Source of the DNA: Lactiplantibacillus songbeiensis
Lineage (GTDB): Bacteria > Bacillota > Bacilli > Lactobacillales > Lactobacillaceae
Reading direction: 5' to 3'
NCBI RefSeq assembly: GCF_005405125.1
Contig: NZ_BJDL01000018.1
Span: forward strand, 1 to 64,000
Length of the DNA stretch: 64,000 bases
Shown: positions 42,379 to 52,804 of the stretch, one piece after another
How positions within the stretch are numbered: position 1 is the stretch's first letter
How the letters are laid out: each line of letters opens with the position of its first letter
Program-made: the position numbers and the translations under genes
Notes under the pieces: model-generated
What the model saw: the letters and a program-made list of their open reading frames with translations, nothing else
Told to the model about the DNA's origin: nothing
Databases searched by the model: none

Positions 42379-43770
42379 CTAGTTTTGCCAATTACCAGTC
42401 GCGGTGACCCGTGGCTGGTCGTTGCCTAGTTGTAATTCTTGCTCCACCGCCTGTTGACCGACCTGATTTAAATAATTAAACGGTTCATCGAAATTCGGCT
42501 GGAACAGCATATCGACATAAGCCAAGTCATCAATGGTATTACCATTTTGAATCATAACCGACATCGTATTTGCAGATTGCGACACATCATGTTTACTCCA
42601 GAATTGTGCCCCCAGCAACTGCCGATTTTCATAGTTATACACTAAATCGATCAATAACTCGGTCGGATTCGGCATGTAAGTTGGCCGATAGGGGCCGTCA
42701 AAGACGACATGGCGAATTGGCATTTTGTCGCGCTTGGCGGCAACGTACGTTAATCCCGTGGTCGCCAACGTGTAGTCAAATAACTTCATTGCCGAAGTCG
42801 CCTGGGTCCCCATATAAGGCTGAATATCACCGAAAACATTGATACCGGCCAACGCTCCTTGCCGTAATGCATTCGTCGCTAACGGCGTATAGGCTGGCGT
42901 CCCAGTCGGATTGAAGTTGACGACACATGCATCGCCAGCCGCATAGATATCAGGGTCCGAGGTCTGCACATAATCGTTAATAATGAGTGCCCCATGTCGA
43001 TCCATCTTGACTTGTTTGCGCAACAAGTCCGTATTCGGGACAAATCCAGTACAGACAATTGCCAAGTCTGCCCGATAATTACCACCCGATGATTCGATGA
43101 TGACCTGACCATCATCCGCCGTATCAAAGCTTGTAACCCGTTCTTCCATGTGTAAATGCACGCCATGGTCTTTCAATAACTGGATGGCTTTGTTAGATAA
43201 TTCTGGCCCAATATAGTTATTTAGGATCTGATCATGCGACTGAAATAACGACACTTCATGATTAGTTTCGGCATAACTTTCGGCTAATTCCGTCCCCATA
43301 TAACCCGCACCAATCACCGCAATATGGTGATGCTCCTTGGCACTCGCATAGATGGCCTGGGCCTGTTCATAGTTTTTACATAACAGGACATTCATCTGGT
43401 CAATCCCAATAATTGGCGGCACAGCCACAGATGAACCGGTCGCCATAATCAACTTGTCGTAAGTATCATTAAAGACTTTCCCAGTCTGCATATCAGCGAC
43501 TTGCAACGTTTTCGTCTTCGTATCGATCCGTAGCACATTATGCTTAAGCCGGACAGTTGCGCCCATCTTGACTAAGTCTTCTGGTGACGCATAGAACATA
43601 TCCTCTAAACGATCAATTTTCCCCGTTAAATACAAATAAATCCCACTTGAGACAAACGAAATATTATCGTTACGCTCATACACCGTGACGTCCGTTTCTG
43701 GATGGCGCTTCAAAATTTGTTTCGCGGCTGCAGTCCCCGCATGCGTACTCCCAACAATCACAATCTTCAT
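42379..43770 (-). CDS. NADH oxidase-family flavoprotein lacking Cys42
   Basis: A 463-aa paralogue of the nox product at 9795 with all cofactor motifs: VIVGSTHAGTAA (FAD), VIGAGYMGTEL (NADH), YAAGDA. The redox-active Cys42 is Ser (SFVSSGIYL), and Cys8 is also Ser. In this family a Cys42-to-Ser change shifts oxygen reduction from water towards hydrogen peroxide, so this protein may be an H2O2-forming oxidase, or act on another acceptor. About 13 extra C-terminal residues. Weak SD (GAGGG). In an operon with the LURP-one gene. Confidence 0.87.
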   Translation of the reverse strand: MKIVIVGSTHAGTAAAKQILKRHPETDVTVYERNDNISFVSSGIYLYLTGKIDRLEDMFYASPEDLVKMGATVRLKHNVLRIDTKTKTLQVADMQTGKVFNDTYDKLIMATGSSVAVPPIIGIDQMNVLLCKNYEQAQAIYASAKEHHHIAVIGAGYMGTELAESYAETNHEVSLFQSHDQILNNYIGPELSNKAIQLLKDHGVHLHMEERVTSFDTADDGQVIIESSGGNYRADLAIVCTGFVPNTDLLRKQVKMDRHGALIINDYVQTSDPDIYAAGDACVVNFNPTGTPAYTPLATNALRQGALAGINVFGDIQPYMGTQATSAMKLFDYTLATTGLTYVAAKRDKMPIRHVVFDGPYRPTYMPNPTELLIDLVYNYENRQLLGAQFWSKHDVSQSANTMSVMIQNGNTIDDLAYVDMLFQPNFDEPFNYLNQVGQQAVEQELQLGNDQPRVTATGNWQN

Positions 43771-44043
43771 GAGTCAACCCTCGTTTATTTTTAGTATGTA
43801 TAGTTATCGTTAAAAATTATTAATGACTAACACTTTTAACGACGCGTTCTCTACGTCATAATTATCTTCCAGTGTAACACCAAACCTCGACATTCTAAAA
43901 GTATATCTTGCACGATTTACTTACTAATTATAACAGCTAGCCCATTTTGAACAATTAGTGTCACCAATCGCAACTCAAGCACTACCGCCCTCACTTTAGT
44001 AAGCTGAACTAACAATCTTCCAACTTCTAGTACCAGCCTAACT

Positions 44044-44202
44044 TGCCGCCTGCCGGTTGGTTCCTAAAACGCTGGAACGCCATGGGCCATTTTGAAGCCA
44101 AAGTACGGTCTCCAAAATTGGCCTTGGCCTAAGTCCGAGCAGACCACTCGCACTAAGGCCAACGACACGGCTGAGCATTTTAGGAACCAACCTCTCGGCT
44201 AG
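44044..44202 (-). repeat. Intergenic structured repeat, type B (reverse orientation)
   Basis: Outer arm CCTAAAACGCTGG with GCATTTTAGG, and both hairpins are complete. Followed by a linker ending ATAAATGTCGACTAA and a type A copy, a compound repeated at 48081-48340. Confidence 0.85.
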
Positions 44203-44239
44203 ACTTGTTGATTGAACATTTTATAAATGTCGACTAATT

Positions 44240-44391
44240 AACGACGGGCGGGCCAGAATTGGCTCAGTGGTGTCGTTTGACTTAGCCGGTGATTTTTCCG
44301 GGTTAGTCAAAGCCCGGCTTGTAAGACCGCTCTTCGGCTCACAAACGTGGCCACCACATTCCAGCCGATTCTGGCCCAACCAGAGTGGCAA
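44240..44391 (+). repeat. Intergenic structured repeat, type A
   Basis: Hairpin 1 GACTTAGCCGG with CCGGGTTAGTC. Hairpin 2 TTGTAAG with CTCACAA (one mismatch). Outer arm GGCCAGAATTGGCT with AGCCGATTCTGGCC. Confidence 0.85.
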
Positions 44392-44395
44392 CTAA

Positions 44396-44431
44396 TAAAA
44401 AAACTACCGTCAAATTTTGACAGTAGTTGTA
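44396..44431 (-). terminator. galR terminator
   Basis: Minus strand ACTACTGTCAAAATTTGACGGTAGT followed by seven T. Confidence 0.85.
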
Positions 44432-44441
44432 ATTAATCGAT

Positions 44442-45461
<1,020 letters not shown>

Positions 45462-46928
45462 TTAGTCTGCTTTAACCGCGGCCACAAACCGATTGAATGC
45501 GGCTTCACCAGCGGCATCCCACTTGAAGACTCCGGCATCAGCTAAGACGCGCGCAAAGACTTGGCCAACTTCACGGTCGATCACCGCATCAACGTTGTCC
45601 GCAGTAATATCAGTCTTCGCTTTAATCGCGTCTGCCCACGGTTGGTGCATCGCTACCATTTGATTATGACGGCCTAAGAGATATTTTGCAACCTCTTGAA
45701 GTTCGGTCTTCAACCGCGCTGGTAGAATCGCGCGACCCATGACTTCAATCAAGCCGATATTTTCTTTCTTAATATGTTGGACGTCCTGATGTGGATGGAA
45801 GATGCCGTCTGGATATTGCTTGGACGTTTGATTATCCCGCAAAACAAGGTCTAAGACATACTGATCGCCGACTTTCCGGGCAAGCGGCGTCGTAGTATGA
45901 TGCCGGACATTATCAGTATAAGCTCTGACATCCACGCTTTCATCAGAATAGTTCATCCAAACGTTATGGATCTTAGTAGCCGCATCCAACAAGGCGACTT
46001 GGTCGGTACTCGTCAAACGAATCGTCGACATCGGCCATTTTACAATTCCGGCTTCAACCCCAGCAATCCCTAAATCCAGCTGACGAGCAATCGGCGCTTT
46101 CATCATTGGAAAAACATGTCGGCCACCCTGGTAATGTTCATGTGACAACATCGAGCCACCTACAATCGGGAGATCGGCATTACTACCGACAAAGTAATGT
46201 GGGAACTGCTTCACGATTTCGAGCAAGTTACTAAACGTCTGACGATTGATCACCATTGGCCGATGAACTTGGTCCAAGAAGATCGAATGTTCATTGAAGT
46301 AAGCATACGGCGAATATTGGAACCCCCAAGTTTCACCGCCAAGCGTCAAACGAATAATCCGATGATTACTGCGGGCAGGATAACCTAAGCGCCCTAAGTA
46401 GCCCTCATTCTCCATGCACAACTGGCAAAGTGGATAGCCGTCTTGCGGTTGATTACGCGCCGCCGCAATGGCTTTCGGGTCCTTTTCTGGCTTCGATAAG
46501 TTGATGGTGATTTCTAAATCACCAAAGTCCGTCGTCGCTGGGAAGACCACGTTTTTAGCAATCGCCCGCGTTTTGATGTAGTCATTGGCTTTACTTAAGT
46601 GGTAGAAATAATCCGTCGCCGCTTGCGGACTCGTCTGATACTTGTTCCAAAACGTCTGATTTAACGCTGATGGCAATGGTGTGACTAAGTCCATCAACTG
46701 ATCAGCTAAAATATCGCGATCAGATGGCGTGTCTTCAATTTTGCCATTAGTGAGCGCCGTTTGGACTAACGCATCCGTTAAGCTCGTTAGTTGGTCATCG
46801 ACAGCAGTAACTGGATTATCGTCACCGACCAGCGCTAAAATGCGATTGTGGACATAGATTTGATCTAAGCCAGTGTAGGGCGATGGTGACGCCAACACAG
46901 CCTGCACAAATTGATCAACAGTTGTCAT
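45462..46928 (-). CDS. galT: Galactose-1-phosphate uridylyltransferase, class II
   Basis: A 488-aa enzyme of the long Gram-positive GalT type, exchanging UMP between UDP-glucose and galactose-1-phosphate in the Leloir pathway. Recognised by overall similarity: CQLCMENEGYLGRLGYPARSNHRI, SMLSHEHYQGGRHVFPM and HHTTTPLARK. Start codon overlaps the galE stop (TAATG), so translation is coupled. Confidence 0.93.
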   Translation of the reverse strand: MTTVDQFVQAVLASPSPYTGLDQIYVHNRILALVGDDNPVTAVDDQLTSLTDALVQTALTNGKIEDTPSDRDILADQLMDLVTPLPSALNQTFWNKYQTSPQAATDYFYHLSKANDYIKTRAIAKNVVFPATTDFGDLEITINLSKPEKDPKAIAAARNQPQDGYPLCQLCMENEGYLGRLGYPARSNHRIIRLTLGGETWGFQYSPYAYFNEHSIFLDQVHRPMVINRQTFSNLLEIVKQFPHYFVGSNADLPIVGGSMLSHEHYQGGRHVFPMMKAPIARQLDLGIAGVEAGIVKWPMSTIRLTSTDQVALLDAATKIHNVWMNYSDESVDVRAYTDNVRHHTTTPLARKVGDQYVLDLVLRDNQTSKQYPDGIFHPHQDVQHIKKENIGLIEVMGRAILPARLKTELQEVAKYLLGRHNQMVAMHQPWADAIKAKTDITADNVDAVIDREVGQVFARVLADAGVFKWDAAGEAAFNRFVAAVKAD

Positions 46929-47932
46929 TAAGCTTGGCCTCCTCGATCGTTGTAGCCTTTAGGATGAGTCTGTTTCCAGTTCCAAGCGGTCTTGATAATT
47001 TCTTTAACATCATCGAACTGTGGGTCCCAACCTAACATGGTACGGGCTTTATCACTAGCCGCCACTAACGTACTAGGGTCACCAGCCCGCCGTGGGGCCA
47101 TTACCGCTGGAATCGGCTGACCCGTGACTTCACGGGCCGCATCTAGTATTTGTTTGTTTGAGAAACCAGTTGAAGAACCTAAGTTAAAGGCATCACTATC
47201 ATGACCTTGCTGCAAGTAAGTCAACGCTAAGATATGGGCATCAGCCAGATCAACTACGTGGACATAGTCACGAACGTTGGTCCCATCAGGAGTTGGATAG
47301 TCGTCACCAAAGATTTGCAATTGGTCGCGTTCACCAGCCGCCACTTGAAGGATAATTGGCACTAAGTGGGTCTCGGGATGGTGATCTTCACCAATACTGC
47401 CATCCGGCTTGGCACCAGCAACGTTAAAGTAACGTAAGGCCACGAATTTAATTCCGTAGGCGACATCCGACCAATGCATGATCTTTTCCATCGCTAATTT
47501 ACTTTCACCGTAAGGATTGGTTGGCACTTGCGGATCAGTTTCCTTAATCGGAATTTGTTTAGGTTCGCCATACGTTGCGGCGGTTGATGAGAAGACAATC
47601 CGCTTAACGTCATGCGCATGCATCACTTCTAGCAAGTTAATCATCCCAGCCGTATTATTATCGAAATACTTTAACGGCTTCTTCATTGATTCCGGAACTA
47701 CTGAGAAAGCAGCGAAATGAATTACCCCTTCAATATCTTCTTGATCGAATACTGAATTCAAAAAGTCACTATCGCGCACATCACCTTCATAAAACCGCGC
47801 TTTAGCATTGACTGCAGCCCGATGACCGGTAACCAAATTATCAACGACGGCCACGTCATAACCCTTTGAAATTAATCGATCAACTGCATGTGACCCAATA
47901 TAACCGGCGCCACCTAGTACCAAAACTGCCAT
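46928..47932 (-). CDS. galE: UDP-glucose 4-epimerase
   Basis: A 334-aa SDR enzyme. NAD motif GGAGYIGSH at the N-terminus, catalytic Ser/Thr in [10 protein letters not shown], YxxxK in [12 protein letters not shown] and the substrate loop [13 protein letters not shown] precedes the ATG. Although part of the Leloir set, it is separated from galK by 574 bp that contain three structured repeats, so it may have its own promoter or depend on read-through. Confidence 0.95.
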   Translation of the reverse strand: MAVLVLGGAGYIGSHAVDRLISKGYDVAVVDNLVTGHRAAVNAKARFYEGDVRDSDFLNSVFDQEDIEGVIHFAAFSVVPESMKKPLKYFDNNTAGMINLLEVMHAHDVKRIVFSSTAATYGEPKQIPIKETDPQVPTNPYGESKLAMEKIMHWSDVAYGIKFVALRYFNVAGAKPDGSIGEDHHPETHLVPIILQVAAGERDQLQIFGDDYPTPDGTNVRDYVHVVDLADAHILALTYLQQGHDSDAFNLGSSTGFSNKQILDAAREVTGQPIPAVMAPRRAGDPSTLVAASDKARTMLGWDPQFDDVKEIIKTAWNWKQTHPKGYNDRGGQA

Positions 47933-48080
47933 TTTTTAGTTCCTCCTGATTTTTTGTTTGTTTTATGTTTACCTTTTAAAGTAGCTAGCTGTTACTCCGC
48001 TACTTGCGCTACCTTTGTAAAGTCTCTCTGTTTCAAAGGCGCTTCCCATCTACAATCGTATACCTGATGCTAGTTGAAAT

Positions 48081-48154
48081 TGCCGCCTGCCGGTTGGTTC
48101 CTAAAACACTGGAACGCCATGGCTGAGCATTTTAGGACCCAACGGCTCGGCTAA
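48081..48154 (-). repeat. Type B repeat with internal deletion
   Basis: Both ends match the copy at 44044-44202, but about 85 bp containing both hairpins are missing. The junction falls at CGCCATGG/CTGAGC, consistent with deletion between the short similar tracts CATGG and CACGG of the full copy. Confidence 0.8.
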
Positions 48155-48191
48155 ATTTGTTGATTGAACATTTTATAAATATCGACTAACT

Positions 48192-48340
48192 AACGCCGGG
48201 CGGGCCAGAATTGGCTCAGTGGTGTCGTTTATCTTAGTCGTGGTTTTCCGACTTAGATAAAGCCCGGCTTTCGAGACCGCACTATGGCTCGAAAACGTGG
48301 CCACCACGTTCCAGCCGATTCTGGCCCAACCAGAGTGGCA
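48192..48340 (+). repeat. Intergenic structured repeat, type A
   Basis: Hairpin 1 ATCTTAGTCG with CGACTTAGAT. Hairpin 2 TTTCGAG with CTCGAAA, perfectly paired and different from all other copies. Lies between galK and galE. Confidence 0.85.
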
Positions 48341-48384
48341 CCCTAATCCAACTAGTACCAAACATGTTTGTTTCTATTTAGTTT

Positions 48385-48498
48385 GCCGAAACGTGCTCGG
48401 CAAAGCTGGGGACTCCGCTTGCTACGCATCTAGAACGACTCGGAAAATCACCGGGTCATTCTAGATACTAGGCAATGCTCGACCCCAACCCGCTTCAC
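48385..48498 (-). repeat. Related structured element, type C
   Basis: A hairpin ATCTAGAACGACTCGG with CCGGGTCATTCTAGAT. Its loop-side bases (CCGGTGATTTTCCGAG on the minus strand) equal those of type A hairpin 1. Surrounding arms (CTGGGG/CCCCA) differ. Single copy in the window. Confidence 0.55.
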
Positions 48499-48506
48499 CT
48501 CACACT

Positions 48507-49673
48507 CTAAGCAAGTTCCCGTGGGCCATCCGCAATTTCAGCGATATAAAAGCTAGCGTCATACCCAATCGCATCACGGTAAGCTTGCCCAACATTTTCC
48601 TTAAAAGCGTCAACTTGGTCTTTTTGCACAATTGCAATCGCACAACCGCCAAAACCAGCCCCGGTCATCCGGGCACCTAAGACCCCTGGTTGTTGCCAAG
48701 CGCTTTCGGCTAACGTATCAAGCTCTTTACCAGTTACTTCATAGTCAAAGTGTAACGACACATGTGACGCCGTAACTAACGTGCCAAAAGTCGTCAAATC
48801 ATCCGCGGCTAAAGCTTTCGTTGCGCGAATCGCACGTTGGTTTTCGAAAACAGCATGGCGGGCACGTTTGATTAAGGTTTCATCATTAATGAGGTAAGCT
48901 GCTTCATCAAATTGGTGTTCATCTAAATCACCTAATGATTTAATATCCAGTTTTGTCTGTAACCGACGTAAGGCTTCTTCACATTCGGAGCGCCGTTCGT
49001 TGTACTTTGAATCAGCTAATTCCCGTCGTTTATTCGTATTCATAATCACAATAACGTGGTTGCCGAGCTTAACTGGCGCATATGAATAATCCATCGTATT
49101 GGTATCTAGTAAAATTGCTTGGTCCTTTTTACCCATACCGACCGCAAATTGATCCATGATCCCTGAATTAACACCGACATAGTTGTTTTCACACTTTTGG
49201 CCAATTTTGACGAGATCCAATTGACTAACCTTCAAGTTAAAGGCGGTCTTTAGCACAATCCCCGTTAATAGTTCAATCGACGCTGACGATGATAAACCGG
49301 CACCATCAGGCATGTTGCCATGGACGTATAAGTCAAAGCCATGGTCGAAAGTCACACCCGTCTTAACTAGCTCGTCCATCATCCCTTTAGGATAATTAGT
49401 CCAACCAGCGGCCTTATCATAACTTAAATCATTGATATCAAAGGTAACAATCCCTTGATCAGCGATATTAGCGGAATACATCCGAACCGTCGAATCTTGA
49501 CGAGCTTTATAGACGCCGTAAGTCCCAATCGTAATCGCACATGGGAAAACGTGCCCACCATTATAATCCGTATGCTCACCAATTAAGTTGATCCGGCCGG
49601 GCGAGAAGAAGACCCGTTCTGGTTCGCTATCAAAGATTGCTTTAAATTCTTGTTTTAAGTCGCTGGTTTTCAT
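48507..49673 (-). CDS. galK: Galactokinase
   Basis: A 388-aa GHMP kinase that phosphorylates galactose at C1. Signature FFSPGRINLIGEHTDYNGGHV near residue 23, ATP-binding DGAGLSSSASIE near 120 and ARMTGAGFGGCAIA near 345. First gene of the gal operon. SD CGGAGG precedes the ATG and a strong promoter lies upstream. Confidence 0.95.
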   Translation of the reverse strand: MKTSDLKQEFKAIFDSEPERVFFSPGRINLIGEHTDYNGGHVFPCAITIGTYGVYKARQDSTVRMYSANIADQGIVTFDINDLSYDKAAGWTNYPKGMMDELVKTGVTFDHGFDLYVHGNMPDGAGLSSSASIELLTGIVLKTAFNLKVSQLDLVKIGQKCENNYVGVNSGIMDQFAVGMGKKDQAILLDTNTMDYSYAPVKLGNHVIVIMNTNKRRELADSKYNERRSECEEALRRLQTKLDIKSLGDLDEHQFDEAAYLINDETLIKRARHAVFENQRAIRATKALAADDLTTFGTLVTASHVSLHFDYEVTGKELDTLAESAWQQPGVLGARMTGAGFGGCAIAIVQKDQVDAFKENVGQAYRDAIGYDASFYIAEIADGPRELA

Positions 49674-49700
49674 AAATAGAGCCTCCGTTTGTTTTTAGTT

Positions 49701-49755
49701 GTTTTACTAAAAGTTTTACTGACATAAATATAAGCCTTTTCATGGTTCGCGTCAA
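49701..49755 (-). promoter_or_regulatory. galK promoter and GalR-like operator
   Basis: TTGACG (49750-49755), 17 bp, TATATT (49727-49732) on the minus strand. Just downstream, 49701-49721 reads AGTAAAAC-TTTT-AGTAAAAC on the same strand, similar to the sequence at the sugar porter promoter. A cre-like TGAAAACGATTAAA (one mismatch) lies upstream of the -35. Confidence 0.65.
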
Positions 49756-49862
49756 TACGTTTTAATCGTTTTCATTTTATCAACTTGTTTTCATCGGCTC
49801 AAAACCGCGTCAACTTACCATTTTCCATCATTAATGTCACTTGAGTCAGGTTAAATAAGTAA

Positions 49863-49924
49863 AGAAAGCGCTTGACAATCCGTTACACCTTGAACTAAAC
49901 TGCTTTAAGTAAACTTTAGTAAAC
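49863..49924 (+). promoter_or_regulatory. Sugar porter promoter, cre-like site and GalR-like operator
   Basis: TTGACA (49872-49877), 18 bp, TAAACT (49896-49901). AGAAAGCGCTTGAC overlaps the -35 and keeps the cre core. AGTAAAC-TTT-AGTAAAC (to 49924) follows the -10, as at galK. Confidence 0.6.
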
Positions 49925-49964
49925 AAACAACAAAACAGTTACCTTATTTAGGAGGATTTAAAAT

Positions 49965-51425
49965 ATGGCATCAACAGAGAAAAATACCCGCCGTAAATTC
50001 TACGTCATCTTAATCTCACTTGCCGCCGGGATGGCGGGCTTACTATATGGTTACGATACTGCTTGTATCTCAGGGGCCATTGGCTTTTTAAAGACGTTCT
50101 ATCATCTCTCACCGGCTGCACAAGGCTTCATTACCTCAAGTATTATGATTGGCGGGGTTATCGGGGTTGCCTTTTCAGGGTTCTTAAGTGATCGCTTTGG
50201 TCGGCGCATGATCTTAATGTGGGGCGCGGGCTTATTCTTTATCGCGGCCTTACTTTCAGCCATGACCCACACCCCAGCCGAATTAGTCGGTGCCCGCATC
50301 ATTGGCGGAATTGGGATCGGGTTAGCCTCCTCATTAGCTACTACCTATATTTCCGAAGTCGCCCCCGCGGCGATTCGCGGAACGTTATCTTCCTTATATC
50401 AGCTTTTGACCACGATTGGGATTGCCTTAACTTACTTTGTGAATCTTCTAATCGTGAACCAGGGTGGCTATCACTGGGGCGAAGTTACTGGTTGGCGCTG
50501 GATGCTTGGCATTGGCGCGGTTCCGGCTTTACTCTTCTTCATTGCCTTAGTCGTTGCCCCTGAAAGTCCGCGTTGGCTGATTCAACATACGAAAGTTGAA
50601 CAGGGATTTAACATCTTAGTCAAAATCAACGGTCAAACTGGCGCACAACATGAAATGACTGAAATCGCCACGGCGATTCGGCGTGACCGTAACTCAACTC
50701 TAGCTAAATTATTCCAACCAGGTTTACGACGCGCCTTACTTATTGGGATTTTCCTAGCTTTCTGTAATCAAGCAGCCGGGATGAATGTCATTATGTATTA
50801 TGGTCCCCAAATTTTTCAAACAGCCGGCTTTGGTGGTAACTCTGAATTTATGGCCACTGCTGGAATTGGGGTCGTCAATATGATTGCCACGATTGGCGCC
50901 ACCTTAATGATTGATCGCGCTGGGCGTAAAAAGCTCTTAATGATTGGCGCGGTCTTATTAACCGCTTGGTCCGCAGCAATTGCTTATGCCTTTGCGACCG
51001 GTAATGGGACTTTGCTCTTAGTCAGTCTATTTGGGTTCGTCATTTCATTTGCCATCTCCATGGGGCCGATTCCATGGATCATGATTCCCGAACTCTTCCC
51101 AACTTACTTACGGGCACGGGCTTCTGGAATTTGTACCGTCTTCTTATGGGGTGCTAACTGGGCTGTTGGTCAATTCACACCGGTCATGTTAAGTGCTTGG
51201 GGCGGTCGCAACACCTTCATCTTCTTTGCCGTAATGAATATCATTATCTTTGTGGGGGTCCACTTCTTCGTCCCTGAGACTAAGGATAAGACCTTGGAAG
51301 AAATCGAAGCCTTCTTCTGGCCAAAAGATCACGCTAAAGCAACTGAGACAACCGTCAACTTGGCTCAAAGTCAAAACGAAACCCAAGCTCAGCTGCCCAC
51401 GCATAAGAAATCGAAACAAAAGTAA
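49965..51425 (+). CDS. MFS sugar porter, probable galactose:H+ symporter
   Basis: A 486-aa transporter with 12 predicted helices and the sugar-porter signatures: GLLYGYDTACISGAIGFL, SDRFGRR, PESPRWLIQ, DRAGRKKLL and VPETKDKTLEEIE. GGAGG lies 8 nt before the ATG. It resembles GalP/XylE-type hexose or pentose symporters. Location between galK and galM, and the shared operator motif with galK, make galactose the probable substrate; pentoses cannot be excluded. Confidence 0.88.
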   Translation: MASTEKNTRRKFYVILISLAAGMAGLLYGYDTACISGAIGFLKTFYHLSPAAQGFITSSIMIGGVIGVAFSGFLSDRFGRRMILMWGAGLFFIAALLSAMTHTPAELVGARIIGGIGIGLASSLATTYISEVAPAAIRGTLSSLYQLLTTIGIALTYFVNLLIVNQGGYHWGEVTGWRWMLGIGAVPALLFFIALVVAPESPRWLIQHTKVEQGFNILVKINGQTGAQHEMTEIATAIRRDRNSTLAKLFQPGLRRALLIGIFLAFCNQAAGMNVIMYYGPQIFQTAGFGGNSEFMATAGIGVVNMIATIGATLMIDRAGRKKLLMIGAVLLTAWSAAIAYAFATGNGTLLLVSLFGFVISFAISMGPIPWIMIPELFPTYLRARASGICTVFLWGANWAVGQFTPVMLSAWGGRNTFIFFAVMNIIIFVGVHFFVPETKDKTLEEIEAFFWPKDHAKATETTVNLAQSQNETQAQLPTHKKSKQK

Positions 51426-51473
51426 TGTCATGATTAGAAATTTGTGCTATTATAATAGTAATTATTAGGTACA

Positions 51474-51516
51474 GTTAGGGCCACAGCAATTGCTGTGGCC
51501 CTAACTTTTTGCCTTA
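51474..51516. terminator. Bidirectional terminator between sugar porter and galM
   Basis: AGGGCCACAGCAATTGCTGTGGCCCT is nearly a perfect palindrome, shown here as its two arms AGGGCCACAGCA and TTGCTGTGGCCCT, followed by ACTTTTT. Confidence 0.85.
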
Positions 51517-51521
51517 TTCGG

Positions 51522-52550
51522 TTACTTTAAAGCTTGATATTGATAACTAATCGTCTGTGTGACCGGCTGGCCAGGACGTAACACAATATCCCCAAAGCCA
51601 GCATGGTTAATGGCATCAGGCAATGTTTGTGCTTCCGTTGCTAAGGCGTTGTAATGATGTTGTTTTTGTTGATCCTGATCAAATGGATTAGCCGTATAAA
51701 TAATCAGACTATTCCGATCTGAATACAAATCAACTCGACGTTTACCGGCTAAATCACCAACACTCGCAATTGGTTGATCAGCGCTTGGTGTGACTTCATA
51801 AGCATCATCGAATTCGATCTTATCCGTTTCCACTTTTAATTGGTTAAGTGAATCTTGTACTGGTTGCGGATAATTGAAATCATACGCCGTGTCTTTAACA
51901 GAAAGTCGTTTACCAGTCGGAATCTTCGTGTCATTAAATTCCAAATGAGTCGCACTATGAATCTGTAACCATTGTTGTGCTAAGCTCGTCCGGTCATCAG
52001 TCGTGTTCCAGTACACATGATTAGTCGGATTAAATAAAGTAGCCGCATCCGTATCACCCGTAAAGGCAATCGACACCCGATTATCATTCGTTAACGTGAA
52101 CTTAATCTGCACGTCTAAATTTCCCGGGTAATTATCCTCAGTATGGTCAATATGACGACGCAACGTCACACTAGCACTATCAGCAGTTTGACTCAATTCA
52201 CCCGCAAAATGTAACGTATTAAAACCATGCGCACCCCCGTGTAAGGAATGTGTCTTCTCATTCATATCCACATGATACGTCTGTCCATCGATATTGAATT
52301 GGGCGCCGCCGATTCGACCAGCGACCCGACCAATCGACTGGCACAAACAAAAGCCGACACGCTGGTAATCAGCCATACTATCTAAGCTCCAGATTAGCGG
52401 CTTCTCAACGCCATCTTCATTGACGACGAATTCTTGCCAAGTCCCCCCATAACTAAGCACTGAAATACGAGTCTGTTGATCATTAATTAATGTATAGCGT
52501 ATCACCGGTTGGCCGTCGACTGCGCCAAAATCACTTGTTTTTGTTTCCAC
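51522..52550 (-). CDS. galM: Aldose 1-epimerase (mutarotase)
   Basis: A 342-aa enzyme interconverting alpha and beta galactose. Family landmarks: HSLHGGAHGFN, catalytic His region NPTNHVYWN and the Glu-containing C-terminal strand. GTG start at 52550 with GGAGG 9 nt upstream. Separate minus-strand transcript; a TATAAT (52585-52590) precedes it and AGTAAATTTTTACT (52612-52625) may be a GalR-like operator. Confidence 0.92.
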   Translation of the reverse strand: METKTSDFGAVDGQPVIRYTLINDQQTRISVLSYGGTWQEFVVNEDGVEKPLIWSLDSMADYQRVGFCLCQSIGRVAGRIGGAQFNIDGQTYHVDMNEKTHSLHGGAHGFNTLHFAGELSQTADSASVTLRRHIDHTEDNYPGNLDVQIKFTLTNDNRVSIAFTGDTDAATLFNPTNHVYWNTTDDRTSLAQQWLQIHSATHLEFNDTKIPTGKRLSVKDTAYDFNYPQPVQDSLNQLKVETDKIEFDDAYEVTPSADQPIASVGDLAGKRRVDLYSDRNSLIIYTANPFDQDQQKQHHYNALATEAQTLPDAINHAGFGDIVLRPGQPVTQTISYQYQALK

Positions 52551-52647
52551 TATAGGACACCTCCGTGTTTAATAAACCGTTTTCATTATAGCAGATAAAT
52601 TTATCTTATTTAGTAAATTTTTACTTTTTATACGTTTAAATTCAACA

Positions 52648-52691
52648 AAAAATCGACCGCCAAAAGGATCAGTTCCTTTTGAGCGGTCAAC
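52648..52691 (-). terminator. Terminator of the Panacea operon
   Basis: GACCGC, CAAAAGGA and TCCTTTTG, GCGGTC form a strong stem; minus-strand tail GATTTTTTG. Confidence 0.8.
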
Positions 52692-52804
52692 TACCAAGAC
52701 TCTTGTGGTAAAAAGTTATATTTCTTATAGTCACGTTGATTGTACTTTTTTGATGGCAACAAGAGGTGATGATGATCAATAAACAATGGATAAAAATAAT
52801 AGAG

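Noticed and set aside
48507-52550. Possible separate horizontally acquired galactose island
   Set aside because: Base composition and RBS style equal the core genes, and the galKETR-galM set is normal for this group.
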